Positions 5,971 to 13,467 of a DNA stretch of 22,788 nt are shown piece by piece (the stretch's first letter is position 1; the number at the start of each line of letters is the position of its first letter). Source of the stretch: an uncultured Clostridia bacterium (GTDB lineage: Bacteria > Bacillota > Clostridia > Oscillospirales > Ruminococcaceae); NCBI GenBank assembly GCA_947381875.1, contig CANCXY010000017.1, forward strand, positions 1 through 22,788. The letters run 5' to 3'. The notes under the pieces were generated by a model. The model saw nothing but the letters and a program-made list of their open reading frames with translations, was not told the origin of the DNA and searched no databases. The position numbers were made by a program, and so were the translations under genes.

Positions 5971-8366
5971 GGCTGATACGTTTTTTCTTTACGCTGCTGC
6001 TTCCCATGAGCGCTACAGGCGCGGCGGCGGTGCTGGCACTGGCGGCGACAAACGGCCTGCTGCACCGTTTGGGTAAAACGCGCTGGGGCCTGCGGGCGGT
6101 GATGGCGGCACTGTGCCTGTTCATCTTCCCGCTGACGGCGCTCCGTCTGCCGTCCCTGCCGCAGGCGGCTTCGCCGGAAGGGCCGGGAACAGTATACAGG
6201 GCAGAGCCGGAACAGCCCGCGGTATCCGCCGCGCCTGTCCAGGCAGCGCCTGCGAAAAATGTCAGGGTGTCGGAGGAGCGCGGCGTGTCTGTATTCGGCG
6301 GCGTTCTGCCGCGTATCCTGCCCGCCCTCTGGCTGGCGGGTGCGGCGGCAGTAATAGCGGGGACAGGCGTTTCTTATGGACGGTTCTGCTTGCGCTTGCG
6401 CCAGGAGAGCCGCCCCGCCGATGTCCCGCACCTGCAAAGCCGCTTTGCCCGCGCGAAGCAGGCAACCGGGCTGAAACGCTTTGTACATTTGTATCAGACG
6501 GACGCGCTGCATTCACCAATGGCCGTCGGGCTGCTGGCACCGGGGATCTACCTGCCTGTGAGGATGGGGGAGGGAGATATGGAAGCGCTCGACTGTGCGC
6601 TGTATCATGAGTGCATGCACCTGCGGCGCGGACATATTGCGTATAAACTGCTGGCGCAGGCGGTGTGCGCCGTACACTGGTTCAATCCGGCGGCGTGGCT
6701 GCTGCGCCGGATGGTGAACGAGGCATGCGAGTTCGACTGTGACCGCGCCGCCACGCGCGGCATGGACGGCGATAGCAGGCTTCGCTATTGCACTGCGCTT
6801 TTAGACGCCGCCGAGGGAGGCGGTGCGCTGGCGCTTGCCAGTGCGTTTGCTCGACCGGCGAAAACCCTGCGAAAACGAATGGAGGCTATTCTGATGCCGA
6901 AACAGAACAGAGCAAAACAGATCCTTTCCTTGACGATATGCGCGGCGCTCCTGCTGGGCATGGTGGGCCTGACTGCCTGCGCCGCCCAGGACGCGGCCAA
7001 AGACGCGAATACAGCGCTGGCAAACGCGCTTCCGCAAAGCAGCAGTACATCTGACCCGGCAAATGAGCCGCAAACGGATGACCCCGCGTCTCAGCCGGTA
7101 TCGCCCGCGCAGCCGGACGGCAGTACGCCGGACAATGCGGCGGGCGAACCCGTACAGGCAGCGCCGGACGTACAGCCGGAATACGTCTGGCCCGTGAAAG
7201 GGTATACGATTCTTTCCAGGCAATTCTCCACCGTGAGCGAGGTCCAGGATTTTTCCGTACACAGCGGCATAGATATTCCCGCGCCCGAAGGGACGGATAT
7301 TGTGGCCGTGTGGGACGGGGTTGTGGAAGAAGTAACATATGATTTTACGCTGGGGAACACGGTGCAGGTCTATCATGAAAATGGAATATATTCCCGCTAT
7401 GCGCATTGCCAGGATATTGTTGTCCAGGAGGGCGACAGTGTAAAAGCGGGGCAGGTGGTCGCGCATGTTGGCAATACGGGCAACTCCACAGGAAATCATT
7501 GTCATTTGGAAATGGAGCAGGATGGGTATTATGTTGACCCAGGCCTGTTTTTGGGGATGGAAAATCCGTCCAGCATAAAACTTTCTGTCCTGCAAATGCC
7601 GACGGCCCAGGATGAAACAGGCTATGTATGGCCGGTACCGGTGTTTAAGTATATAACGACCCGCTTTACCGACGGCGCGCACCGGGGGATAGATATTGCC
7701 GCGCAGAGGGGGGCAGATATCGTGGCAATCCGTGATGGGATAGTGGCAGAAAGCAATATGAACCCGGCTTATGGGAATTGTGTGCTACTTGACCACGGGG
7801 ACGGCTTCCACTCGCTGTATGCCCATTGTGAAGATTTGGTGGTAGAGGCGGGGGATACCGTCAAGGCGGGGCAGGTGATTGCACATATAGGTTCTACGGG
7901 CGTTGCATCGGGCACCCATTGCCATTTGGAAATCCAGCAAAATGAAACCCCAGTCGACCCGGCATCCTTCTTTGACATAGAGCAGATTATGTCCACAGTC
8001 ACTTTTCTGCCCGGTATGGGATGCAGCAACCCGTACTGCACGGATGCCTCGCATCATCACGACTGCCCGGCGGACTGCACCGATTACAGCCATCATCACA
8101 CCTGTCCGCTGGACTGCACAGACACTTCCCACCATCACGCGGGCGTGGCTGCCGCAAACTTTATAGCCGGCATGGGATGCAGCGACCCATACTGCACGGA
8201 CGCCTCACACCATCACGACTGCCCGGCGAACTGCACCGATTACAGCCACCATCATACCTGCCCGCTGAACTGTACAGATGCTTCCCATCATCATGGGTGG
8301 ACGATATCAACGGCGGGTGGCGGACATCACAGCGAATCCGGGCACCATGGGCGCGGGCATCATTGA
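5967..8366 (+). CDS. M56 (BlaR1-like) membrane protease fused to two M23 peptidase domains and a Cys/His-rich repeat tail
   Basis: 799 aa from the ATG overlapping the blaI stop. Order of domains: membrane helices at ~4-28 and 43-58; a Pro/Ala-rich loop; a helix at ~114-135; the M56 zinc site H214-E-C-M-H218 with E255-xxx-D259; a further helix ending in LTAC at 317-338; a Ser/Pro/Gln linker; M23 domain 1 (405-530; H432xxxD436, H480, H511xH513); M23 domain 2 (554-672; H572xxxD576, H620, H651xH653); and a tail (683-778) with six CTDxSHHH units in two cassettes, ending in His/Gly. Classical BlaR1 carries a penicillin-binding sensor after the last helix; here that place is taken by two apparently active peptidoglycan peptidases of the LytM type. 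The extracellular part may bind or cut peptide cross-links and signal to the M56 site that cleaves the repressor (inference). Confidence 0.88.
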   Translation: MRLIRFFFTLLLPMSATGAAAVLALAATNGLLHRLGKTRWGLRAVMAALCLFIFPLTALRLPSLPQAASPEGPGTVYRAEPEQPAVSAAPVQAAPAKNVRVSEERGVSVFGGVLPRILPALWLAGAAAVIAGTGVSYGRFCLRLRQESRPADVPHLQSRFARAKQATGLKRFVHLYQTDALHSPMAVGLLAPGIYLPVRMGEGDMEALDCALYHECMHLRRGHIAYKLLAQAVCAVHWFNPAAWLLRRMVNEACEFDCDRAATRGMDGDSRLRYCTALLDAAEGGGALALASAFARPAKTLRKRMEAILMPKQNRAKQILSLTICAALLLGMVGLTACAAQDAAKDANTALANALPQSSSTSDPANEPQTDDPASQPVSPAQPDGSTPDNAAGEPVQAAPDVQPEYVWPVKGYTILSRQFSTVSEVQDFSVHSGIDIPAPEGTDIVAVWDGVVEEVTYDFTLGNTVQVYHENGIYSRYAHCQDIVVQEGDSVKAGQVVAHVGNTGNSTGNHCHLEMEQDGYYVDPGLFLGMENPSSIKLSVLQMPTAQDETGYVWPVPVFKYITTRFTDGAHRGIDIAAQRGADIVAIRDGIVAESNMNPAYGNCVLLDHGDGFHSLYAHCEDLVVEAGDTVKAGQVIAHIGSTGVASGTHCHLEIQQNETPVDPASFFDIEQIMSTVTFLPGMGCSNPYCTDASHHHDCPADCTDYSHHHTCPLDCTDTSHHHAGVAAANFIAGMGCSDPYCTDASHHHDCPANCTDYSHHHTCPLNCTDASHHHGWTISTAGGGHHSESGHHGRGHH
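8013..8300 (+). repeat. Duplicated Cys/His-rich cassette inside the M56-M23 gene
   Basis: Two in-frame cassettes of about 43 residues start at 8013 and 8169 (156-bp offset). Each begins GMGCS(N/D)PY and contains three CTDxSHHH units spaced 13 residues apart and linked by DCPA(D/N) or TCPL(D/N). The nearly identical protein with some silent DNA differences points to a tandem duplication that is now held by selection on the Cys and His residues. Confidence 0.85.
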
Positions 8367-8390
8367 GAAGGCTGCCGCTGAAGGGAGTAT

Positions 8391-9560
8391 ATGGAAGTGA
8401 AAAGGAATAAAACGAAAATGGAAGTACGCGCCGCTCATCTGCTGCGGATAGCTCTTGTGTTTCTGTTGCTTGTTTCCCTGTGCGTGCCCGCCTATGCCGA
8501 GACCCCGGCGGAGAAATTAGAGCGCCTGAAACAGGAGCAGAAGGGCATTGAGGCCGGCATCGGCGGCGCGGAAAAGGATAGGAAAGAAGCCCAGCAGACA
8601 AAGCAGTATTACGCAGCGCTCGCAAATAACCTGAAAGCGCAGATAGAGGCGCTCCACGAGGATATCGCGGCGCAGAGGCAGAGCATAGAACAGAAAAACA
8701 CGGAGGTCGCCGCCAAAGCGGCCAGCGTGGAGGCGCAGAAGGAACTGTTTGAACAGCGTATGCGCGGCATGTATGAGATGAGCCGCCGTTCCAGCCTTGC
8801 GCTCCTTCTGGGCGTGGAGGACATTACCCAGGCGCAGCGCTTTACAGAAAATTTGCAGCGCGTCGCCGAGAGTGATACCGCGCTGGTGGAGACGCTGCGG
8901 GTGGAGGAGGCGGCGCTGGAAACGCAGCGCGCCGAGCTGGAAAATCAGTTGGAAGCCCTGAACGCGCGCGAACAGGAATTGCAGGACACCGCCGCCGCAT
9001 ATTCCCTGGCGATGCAGAACGCAGACGCCGCAATCAGTGCGGCTGAGGCGGACCTTGCCGCGTCGGAGGCGGCGCTTGCCGAAAACCAGCAGGCGATCGA
9101 GCAGGCGGAACGGGAATGGCAGGAATGGGTGCGCGCCGAGCAGGTGGAGTTCTCGTTCGGCGGCGTGTTCGACTGGCCGCTGCCCGGATATACTTATGTC
9201 AGCTCTGGTTTTAAGGATGTGCGCGACGTTTGGAACAACGGCAATCTTGATACACACCGGGGCACAGATATCCCCGCCCCGGCGGGCACGAAGATCTACG
9301 CCGCCGCCGAGGGCGTCGTCAGCACGACGGCACACCCATCCTATGGTACCGCTGTAAAGATCAACCACGGCGATGGCGTGGTGACGGTCTACGGCCATAT
9401 GTCGGCGCGGGCGGTGAACGACGGCGAGTATGTTGCCAAAGGCCAGTTGATCGGCTATGTGGGCAGCACGGGCAATTCGCGAGGGAACCATCTTCATTTT
9501 GAGGTGGATGTCAACGGGCAGGCCGTCAGCCCCTGGCCGTACTTGAAAGGGGAGCAGTGA
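8391..9560 (+). CDS. Secreted coiled-coil M23 peptidoglycan peptidase (EnvC/LytM-like)
   Basis: 389 aa. A signal peptide (hydrophobic 15-34, cleavage likely after CVPAYA at 36) is followed by a long coiled coil of Glu, Gln and Ala-rich heptads (about 38-250). A C-terminal M23 domain (257-389) follows, with H289xxxD293, H336 and H367xH369, all zinc-site and catalytic positions present. Family knowledge: such proteins cleave peptide bridges of peptidoglycan or activate amidases, and the coiled coil commonly restrains or recruits the peptidase. The gene begins 24 nt after the M56-M23 gene with no terminator between, so it likely belongs to the same BlaI-controlled operon. The AAGGGAG site lies only 3 nt before the ATG at 8391; the in-frame GTG at 8397 has better spacing and would shorten the protein by two residues. 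Confidence 0.9.
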   Translation: MEVKRNKTKMEVRAAHLLRIALVFLLLVSLCVPAYAETPAEKLERLKQEQKGIEAGIGGAEKDRKEAQQTKQYYAALANNLKAQIEALHEDIAAQRQSIEQKNTEVAAKAASVEAQKELFEQRMRGMYEMSRRSSLALLLGVEDITQAQRFTENLQRVAESDTALVETLRVEEAALETQRAELENQLEALNAREQELQDTAAAYSLAMQNADAAISAAEADLAASEAALAENQQAIEQAEREWQEWVRAEQVEFSFGGVFDWPLPGYTYVSSGFKDVRDVWNNGNLDTHRGTDIPAPAGTKIYAAAEGVVSTTAHPSYGTAVKINHGDGVVTVYGHMSARAVNDGEYVAKGQLIGYVGSTGNSRGNHLHFEVDVNGQAVSPWPYLKGEQ

Positions 9561-9568
9561 TATTTCGT

Positions 9569-9599
9569 TTGTTTCCCCGCCCGAAGGGTGGGGAAACAA
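9569..9599. repeat. Dispersed GC-rich palindrome, copy A
   Basis: GTTTCCCCGCCC (9571-9582), loop GAA, GGGTGGGGAAAC (9586-9597), a 12-bp stem with one G-T wobble, extended by TT/AA. There is no T run after it. It follows the M23 gene stop directly. Related copies lie at 12270, 12319, 13421, 16514 and 18064. Confidence 0.75.
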
Positions 9600-9665
9600 C
9601 GCCGATTACACCGCCTGTGCGTTCGTGGCGCAGGCGGCGCTTCCATGTTGAAACAAGATGGGTTT

Positions 9666-9735
9666 CCAAAGGGGCCGCGCCCCTTTGGCGGAGTCCAGAG
9701 GCAGCGCCTCTGGGCAGGTTTGGGCGGCAGCCCAA
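9666..9735. repeat. Triple-hairpin intergenic element
   Basis: Three adjacent perfect hairpins: CCAAAGGGGC/GCCCCTTTGG (9666-9675 with 9679-9688), CCAGAGGC/GCCTCTGG (9695-9702 with 9706-9713) and TTGGGC/GCCCAA (9720-9725 with 9730-9735). Loops are 3, 3 and 4 nt. It ends just before a promoter. From memory, similar strings occur as intergenic repeats in Clostridia genomes; I could not verify this here. Confidence 0.65.
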
Positions 9736-9738
9736 CAG

Positions 9739-9768
9739 TTGACAAATCCTCCTCGTTTCCGCTATACT
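9739..9768 (+). promoter_or_regulatory. Promoter of the two-helix membrane protein gene
   Basis: TTGACA (9739-9744) and TATACT (9763-9768) are separated by 18 bp. The ribosome site GAGGAGAA lies 5-6 nt before the ATG at 9812. Confidence 0.75.
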
Positions 9769-9811
9769 TTTTTCAGTATCCCCGGATGGGGCTGGAAAAG
9801 AGGAGAAAAGC

Positions 9812-10867
9812 ATGTTGGATGAACTGAAACGAAAATCGCTGAAAAGCCGTATCCCGTTGTGCGTGGTTCTGCTGGCGGCCGCCGCTGTGATGCTGTTTAT
9901 CACCGATTTCGGCGCGCTCAAGGCGGTGCAGGGCGCAAGGGATCTGGACACGCTGCCCCTGGATACGCTGGAGGGGCGGTATGTGGAGACGGAGATCTAT
10001 TTTATCTATGAATGGTACGCAGGCACACAGAGCGTCGATAACGCCACGAACAAGGCTACCATCACTGAAAAAGAATATATCATCCCCGTGGGGGAGGATG
10101 AATTTATGGGCGCGCTGGTGCAGCAGGGCATGCTGGATCAGGCGGAAAAATTGATGGAGGCGTCTCAGAAGGTGCTGATGGGCGAGAGCCGGGAGATCGG
10201 CGAGGGCTTTATGGCAAAGGGCACCGTCTGCAAAATGGATAAAGAATCGCTGGAATATTACCATGAGGTCATGGGGTATGAGGAGCTTTCCTCAGAGGAT
10301 CAGCAGCGGTGCCTGCCGCTCGTGCTGAAAATCGACTATTTAGGCCGCACGCCGCAATGGCTGACGTGGGGGCTGACAGCCGCTGCCGCGCTCTGTATCT
10401 GCGGTACGCTCTGGATGATCGTTGCCTCGCTGACGGGCTGGTATCAGCGGGACATCCAGGCGTTCTGCCGCAAAAGCGCGTTCCCGGATGCTCTTATGGA
10501 ACAGTTGGATTCCTTCTATCATGATACCCGGCCTGTCCACGGTCTGCGTATGGGGCAGTGGATCCTGTTTGCTCAGGGCGGGAAAGATATCCTTGTGGAC
10601 AGCGGCGACATCCTCTGGGCCTATGAGCGCACGGTGCGGCATACCACCAACGGCATCCCTTCCGGCACGAGCTTTGGCATTGTACTGCGCACGCGCAACC
10701 CCAAAAAGCAGTATGAGGTCGCGATGAAAAACGAAAACGCGGCGCGTGAGACACTGGGGGCTTTGCACAGCGCCTATCCCCGGATGGTGATAGGCTATTC
10801 TCCCGATTGGGAGAGACTCTATAACGCCGACCGGGATATGTTCATGCGCCTGACGGAGCCGGAGTAG
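9812..10867 (+). CDS. Two-helix membrane protein of unknown function
   Basis: 351 aa. One hydrophobic segment lies at about 14-31 and a second at 183-206. The ~150 residues between them would face one side of the membrane and the last ~145 residues (from WYQRDIQAFCRKSAFPDALMEQLDSF to the end) the other. With a short positively charged N-terminus (KRKSLKSR), the middle loop is predicted outside and the C-terminal domain inside. The C-terminal domain contains a pattern of alternating strands (GQWILFAQGGKDILVDSGDILWAYE, TSFGIVLRTRNPKKQYEVAMKNENAARETLGAL) that resembles PH-like or DUF6709-type domains of Clostridia; this comparison is from memory and uncertain. It has its own promoter and terminator, so it is a single-gene unit between the M23 operon and the glycosyltransferase region. 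Confidence 0.8.
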   Translation: MLDELKRKSLKSRIPLCVVLLAAAAVMLFITDFGALKAVQGARDLDTLPLDTLEGRYVETEIYFIYEWYAGTQSVDNATNKATITEKEYIIPVGEDEFMGALVQQGMLDQAEKLMEASQKVLMGESREIGEGFMAKGTVCKMDKESLEYYHEVMGYEELSSEDQQRCLPLVLKIDYLGRTPQWLTWGLTAAAALCICGTLWMIVASLTGWYQRDIQAFCRKSAFPDALMEQLDSFYHDTRPVHGLRMGQWILFAQGGKDILVDSGDILWAYERTVRHTTNGIPSGTSFGIVLRTRNPKKQYEVAMKNENAARETLGALHSAYPRMVIGYSPDWERLYNADRDMFMRLTEPE

Positions 10868-10897
10868 GGAACGGCCAATGTGAAGCATCTTTACTGT

Positions 10898-10928
10898 GCC
10901 CCCCGGCCCGCAGGGCTGGGGCTTTTTT
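10898..10928 (+). terminator. Rho-independent terminator
   Basis: GCCCC (10898-10902) pairs with GGGGC (10918-10922) and GGCCC (10905-10909) with GGGCT (10913-10917) around a GCA loop, with a two-base bulge, followed by six T (10923-10928). Confidence 0.88.
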
Positions 10929-11055
10929 GTATCAGTGCTGTATCCGCGGCATATCCGGCTTGTACCGCCTTTTCCCACGCTGGAATTTTTTGTATCCTTT
11001 TTGCATAAACAGGCGGCTTTTTCCCTAAAATTTACCGAAAAACATCAAAGAACTA

Positions 11056-11084
11056 TTTTCATGGCGTACATTCTGTGCTATAAT
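11056..11084 (+). promoter_or_regulatory. Extended -10 promoter of the surface-glycan gene run
   Basis: TATAAT (11079-11084) is preceded by TGC, giving an extended -10 (TGnTATAAT). A weak -35 (TTTTCA, 11056-11061) lies 17 bp upstream. No other clear promoter is seen before the next three genes, so it may drive 11129 to 16482. Confidence 0.75.
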
Positions 11085-11128
11085 GCTGTAATTGGGAACC
11101 AAGGAACAAAAAAGGGAGAATTGTCTGC

Positions 11129-12244
11129 ATGGTAATTTTTACTTCGATTTGCGCAAACTATTTGCATAAGGCGCGTGTGCTGGGCCGCTCTGTCAAACAG
11201 AACATCCCGGACGCGACCTTTGTTGTGTGTATGACAGAGCGGGAAAAAACGCCTGCGATGGAATATGAGGCGTTCGACAGCGTTGTGCTTTCCAAAGATA
11301 TGTGGGAGGGCAACTTCGAGCAGTTCATTTTCCAGCATGCCATTGTTGAGGCGTCTACAGCGGTGAAGGGGCGTTTTTTCCAGTATCTCTATAAAGCGTA
11401 TCCCAATGAGGACCAGTTCGTCTACCTCGACCCCGACTGCCGCGTGTACGGCGATTTTACCGAACTGCGTGAGCTGCTGCGGGAACATCCCATTGTAGTC
11501 TGTCCGCATGTGCTGGAACCGGGCAACATCGACATGGAGATTTCCAGCATGGCGCACGGCGTATACAACTTAGGCTTCCTGGGCGTCAACAGAACGGAGG
11601 AAGCGCGCAAAATGATCGACTGGTGGGCCGCCCGTCTGGATAACTACTGCTATGACGATATCCCGAACGGCATTTTTACTGACCAGAAATGGATCGATCT
11701 GGCTCCATGCTTTTTCGACACCTATATCTGCAAGCATCACGGCTATGACTTCGCCACCTGGCGCATGAAGGACAGCGGGCTGGAGCGCCGGAAGGACGGG
11801 TGGTATTTGCAGGGCGAACCGCTGCGCTTTGTGCATTTTTCCGGCTACGGCGCGTTGATGGAACAGTGTATGAGGAACTGGCTGCCGGAGGGCGAGAAGG
11901 AATACCATACGCTCTACGCCGAATACTGCGCCGAACACGAGGCGGCGAACGCCGACGGGGTATCCAAAACGCCGTGGACCTATGACCGCTACCTTAGCGG
12001 CGAGACGATCCGCACGGATATCCGCACAGCCTACCGCAAAACAAACGAGGTGCGGTGGGCGTACCCGGACCCGTTTACCTACAGCAATATGTTTTTCAAC
12101 CTGCGCCTGAACGTCTATCCCATCAGCTTTTCCGATAAGCTGCATATCTGGTCGGACGGCTGCCGCCGCGCGCTGGCGGCGGAGGGCTTCGGGGGCATGG
12201 TGCGGAAAATCTGCGCCCGTTTAAAGGCAAAGCTGTTCCATTAA
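11129..12244 (+). CDS. GT-A type glycosyltransferase with DPD motif
   Basis: 371 aa, cytoplasmic. The fold is of the nucleotide-diphospho-sugar transferase type related to GT8: an N-terminal TSICANYLHKARVLGRSVKQNIPDATFVVCM strand-helix unit and the metal-binding YLDPDCRVYGDF (DPD at 101-103). Next come VYNLGFLGVNRTEEARKMIDWWAARL and FTDQKWIDLAP, typical of acceptor and donor-site loops. A C-terminal helical extension (about 270-371) ends in a basic, amphipathic segment (MVRKICARLKAKLF) that could touch the membrane. Donor and acceptor cannot be read from the sequence. It starts a run with a methyltransferase and two GT2 enzymes, all on the same strand, suggesting a role in building one surface polysaccharide or protein glycan. 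Confidence 0.82.
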   Translation: MVIFTSICANYLHKARVLGRSVKQNIPDATFVVCMTEREKTPAMEYEAFDSVVLSKDMWEGNFEQFIFQHAIVEASTAVKGRFFQYLYKAYPNEDQFVYLDPDCRVYGDFTELRELLREHPIVVCPHVLEPGNIDMEISSMAHGVYNLGFLGVNRTEEARKMIDWWAARLDNYCYDDIPNGIFTDQKWIDLAPCFFDTYICKHHGYDFATWRMKDSGLERRKDGWYLQGEPLRFVHFSGYGALMEQCMRNWLPEGEKEYHTLYAEYCAEHEAANADGVSKTPWTYDRYLSGETIRTDIRTAYRKTNEVRWAYPDPFTYSNMFFNLRLNVYPISFSDKLHIWSDGCRRALAAEGFGGMVRKICARLKAKLFH

Positions 12245-12269
12245 AGGACACGGGAAGCAGCAGATTCTG

Positions 12270-12302
12270 CTGTTTCTCCCCGCCAGAGACGGGGAGGAAC
12301 AG
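12270..12302. repeat. Dispersed GC-rich palindrome, copy B (tandem with C)
   Basis: CTGTTTCTCCCCG at 12270-12282 pairs with the CGGGGAGGAACAG arm ending at 12302, with a G-T wobble and one mismatch near the loop. No T run follows. Confidence 0.7.
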
Positions 12303-12318
12303 AGAGATTGATTTCTGT

Positions 12319-12350
12319 CTGTTTCCCCCGCCGGAGGCGGGGAGAAACAG
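12319..12350. repeat. Dispersed GC-rich palindrome, copy C
   Basis: CTGTTTCCCCCGCC (12319-12332), loop GGA, GGCGGGGAGAAACAG (12336-12350), with a single A bulge at 12343. It lies 16 nt after copy B, so the two form a tandem pair before the methyltransferase gene. Confidence 0.75.
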
Positions 12351-12388
12351 GAAAAATGGATTTTCCGTGCATGGAGGAGAGGGGCCGC

Positions 12389-13402
12389 ATGAGCAAAAAT
12401 GCCGCCGTAGAGGCGATAGAGGCGTCCGGCCTGTTCGACGCCGCGTTTTACAAAAAACATTATGGCGTGGCACAGGACGGCCTCGCGCACTATCTGGCTC
12501 AGGGCTGGCGCGAGGGGGTGGACCCAGGGCCGGAATTTTCGACGGACCGTTACCTGAAAGATTACCCGGATGTGGCCGCCGCGGGCATCTGCCCCTTGGA
12601 ACATTATGTCGTCTATGGGAAAGGGAACCGCACCGCGCCAAGTATGTTGAGCTGGGCGTCGCCGTTCTGGCGCTGGAAGCACCGCAAGCTGTTCTGGTGC
12701 CCCGCCTGCGGCCATGAGGTGCGCGCGTTTGAGCCTTTGCCGGAGATGTACCGCGACGTACAGCAAAAGCACGGGGGAAAACCGGCGCGCGCGGAGATGT
12801 GCAGCACGGACAATTATTCCTGCCCCCTCTGCTACGCGCCGGACCGCGACCGGCTGACAGTCGAATATCTGGCCCGCTGCACAAAGCCGGATATGCAGGG
12901 CGTGTGCCTGCATATCGCGCCCTCAGACGCTATCCGCCGCTGGCTGGCGGTGGAGCGACCGGGGATCCGGCAGGAGACGGTGGATTTATATATGGAAAAT
13001 GTGGACAGGCATTGGGACATCACAGCCATGCCGGAGGCGGAGGATGAAAGCTATGACCTGTTCATCTGCCTGCATGTGTTAGAGCATGTGCGGGATGACT
13101 GTGCCGCCATGCGGGAACTTTTCAGAGTGCTGAAGCGCGGCGCGTGGGGGATTTTGATCGTGCCCATCGACCTGAACGCGGCGGATATCGACGAAGCCTG
13201 GGGCCTTTCCGCCGAGGAGAATATGCGGCGCTTCGGCCAGGAGGACCATGTGCGCAGCTACAGCCGCGACGGGTATATGGCGCGTCTGCGCAAGGCGGGC
13301 TTTGCGGTGACGCGGGCCGGGAAGGAATGGTTTGGCGCGCAGACGTTCCACAAGTTGGGCATGCAGGATACAGCGGCTGTGTATGCCGTGCGCAAAGCAT
13401 AA
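12389..13402 (+). CDS. SAM-dependent methyltransferase with N-terminal HYL-type repeats and zinc ribbon
   Basis: 337 aa from the ATG at 12389, which has a GGAGGAGAGG ribosome site; an in-frame upstream ATG at 12308 would translate the palindromic repeat and is rejected. Residues 13-85 hold two degenerate repeats (LFDAAFYKKHYG...LAHYLAQGWREGVDPGPEF and STDRYLKDYPDVAAAGICPLEHYVVYGKG), a module often found at the ends of polysaccharide-assembly enzymes. CPAC (104-107) and CPLC (145-148) form a likely zinc ribbon. The class I methyltransferase core follows: VCLHIAPSDAI at motif I (the usual Gly-rich loop is replaced), then YDLFICLHVLEHVRDDCAAMRELFRVLKRGAWGILIVP. Probable role: methylating a sugar or glycan end made by the neighbouring glycosyltransferases (inference). 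Confidence 0.82.
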   Translation: MSKNAAVEAIEASGLFDAAFYKKHYGVAQDGLAHYLAQGWREGVDPGPEFSTDRYLKDYPDVAAAGICPLEHYVVYGKGNRTAPSMLSWASPFWRWKHRKLFWCPACGHEVRAFEPLPEMYRDVQQKHGGKPARAEMCSTDNYSCPLCYAPDRDRLTVEYLARCTKPDMQGVCLHIAPSDAIRRWLAVERPGIRQETVDLYMENVDRHWDITAMPEAEDESYDLFICLHVLEHVRDDCAAMRELFRVLKRGAWGILIVPIDLNAADIDEAWGLSAEENMRRFGQEDHVRSYSRDGYMARLRKAGFAVTRAGKEWFGAQTFHKLGMQDTAAVYAVRKA

Positions 13403-13420
13403 TAGACGCAGATTTCAGTG

Positions 13421-13441
13421 CTTTCCCGATGGGTGGGAAAG
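13421..13441. repeat. Dispersed palindrome, short or degenerate copy D
   Basis: CTTTCCC (13421-13427) pairs with GGGAAAG (13435-13441) around GATGGGT. It resembles copy A with the inner part deleted and lies 26 nt before the GT2 start. Confidence 0.5.
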
Positions 13442-13467
13442 GCCAGAGAAAAGCAGGGGGATAGACG

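Noticed and set aside
8013..8300. Short regular repeats as a CRISPR array
   Set aside because: They are in frame, coding, and have no spacers; they encode the Cys/His units.
9569..9599. Palindrome A as the terminator of the M23 operon
   Set aside because: There is no T run after the stem, and the same hairpin recurs in other gaps, so it was called a repeat; it may still affect transcript ends.
12308..12388. N-terminal extension of the methyltransferase with an Arg-rich stretch
   Set aside because: It translates palindrome copy C, and a strong ribosome site sits before the ATG at 12389.
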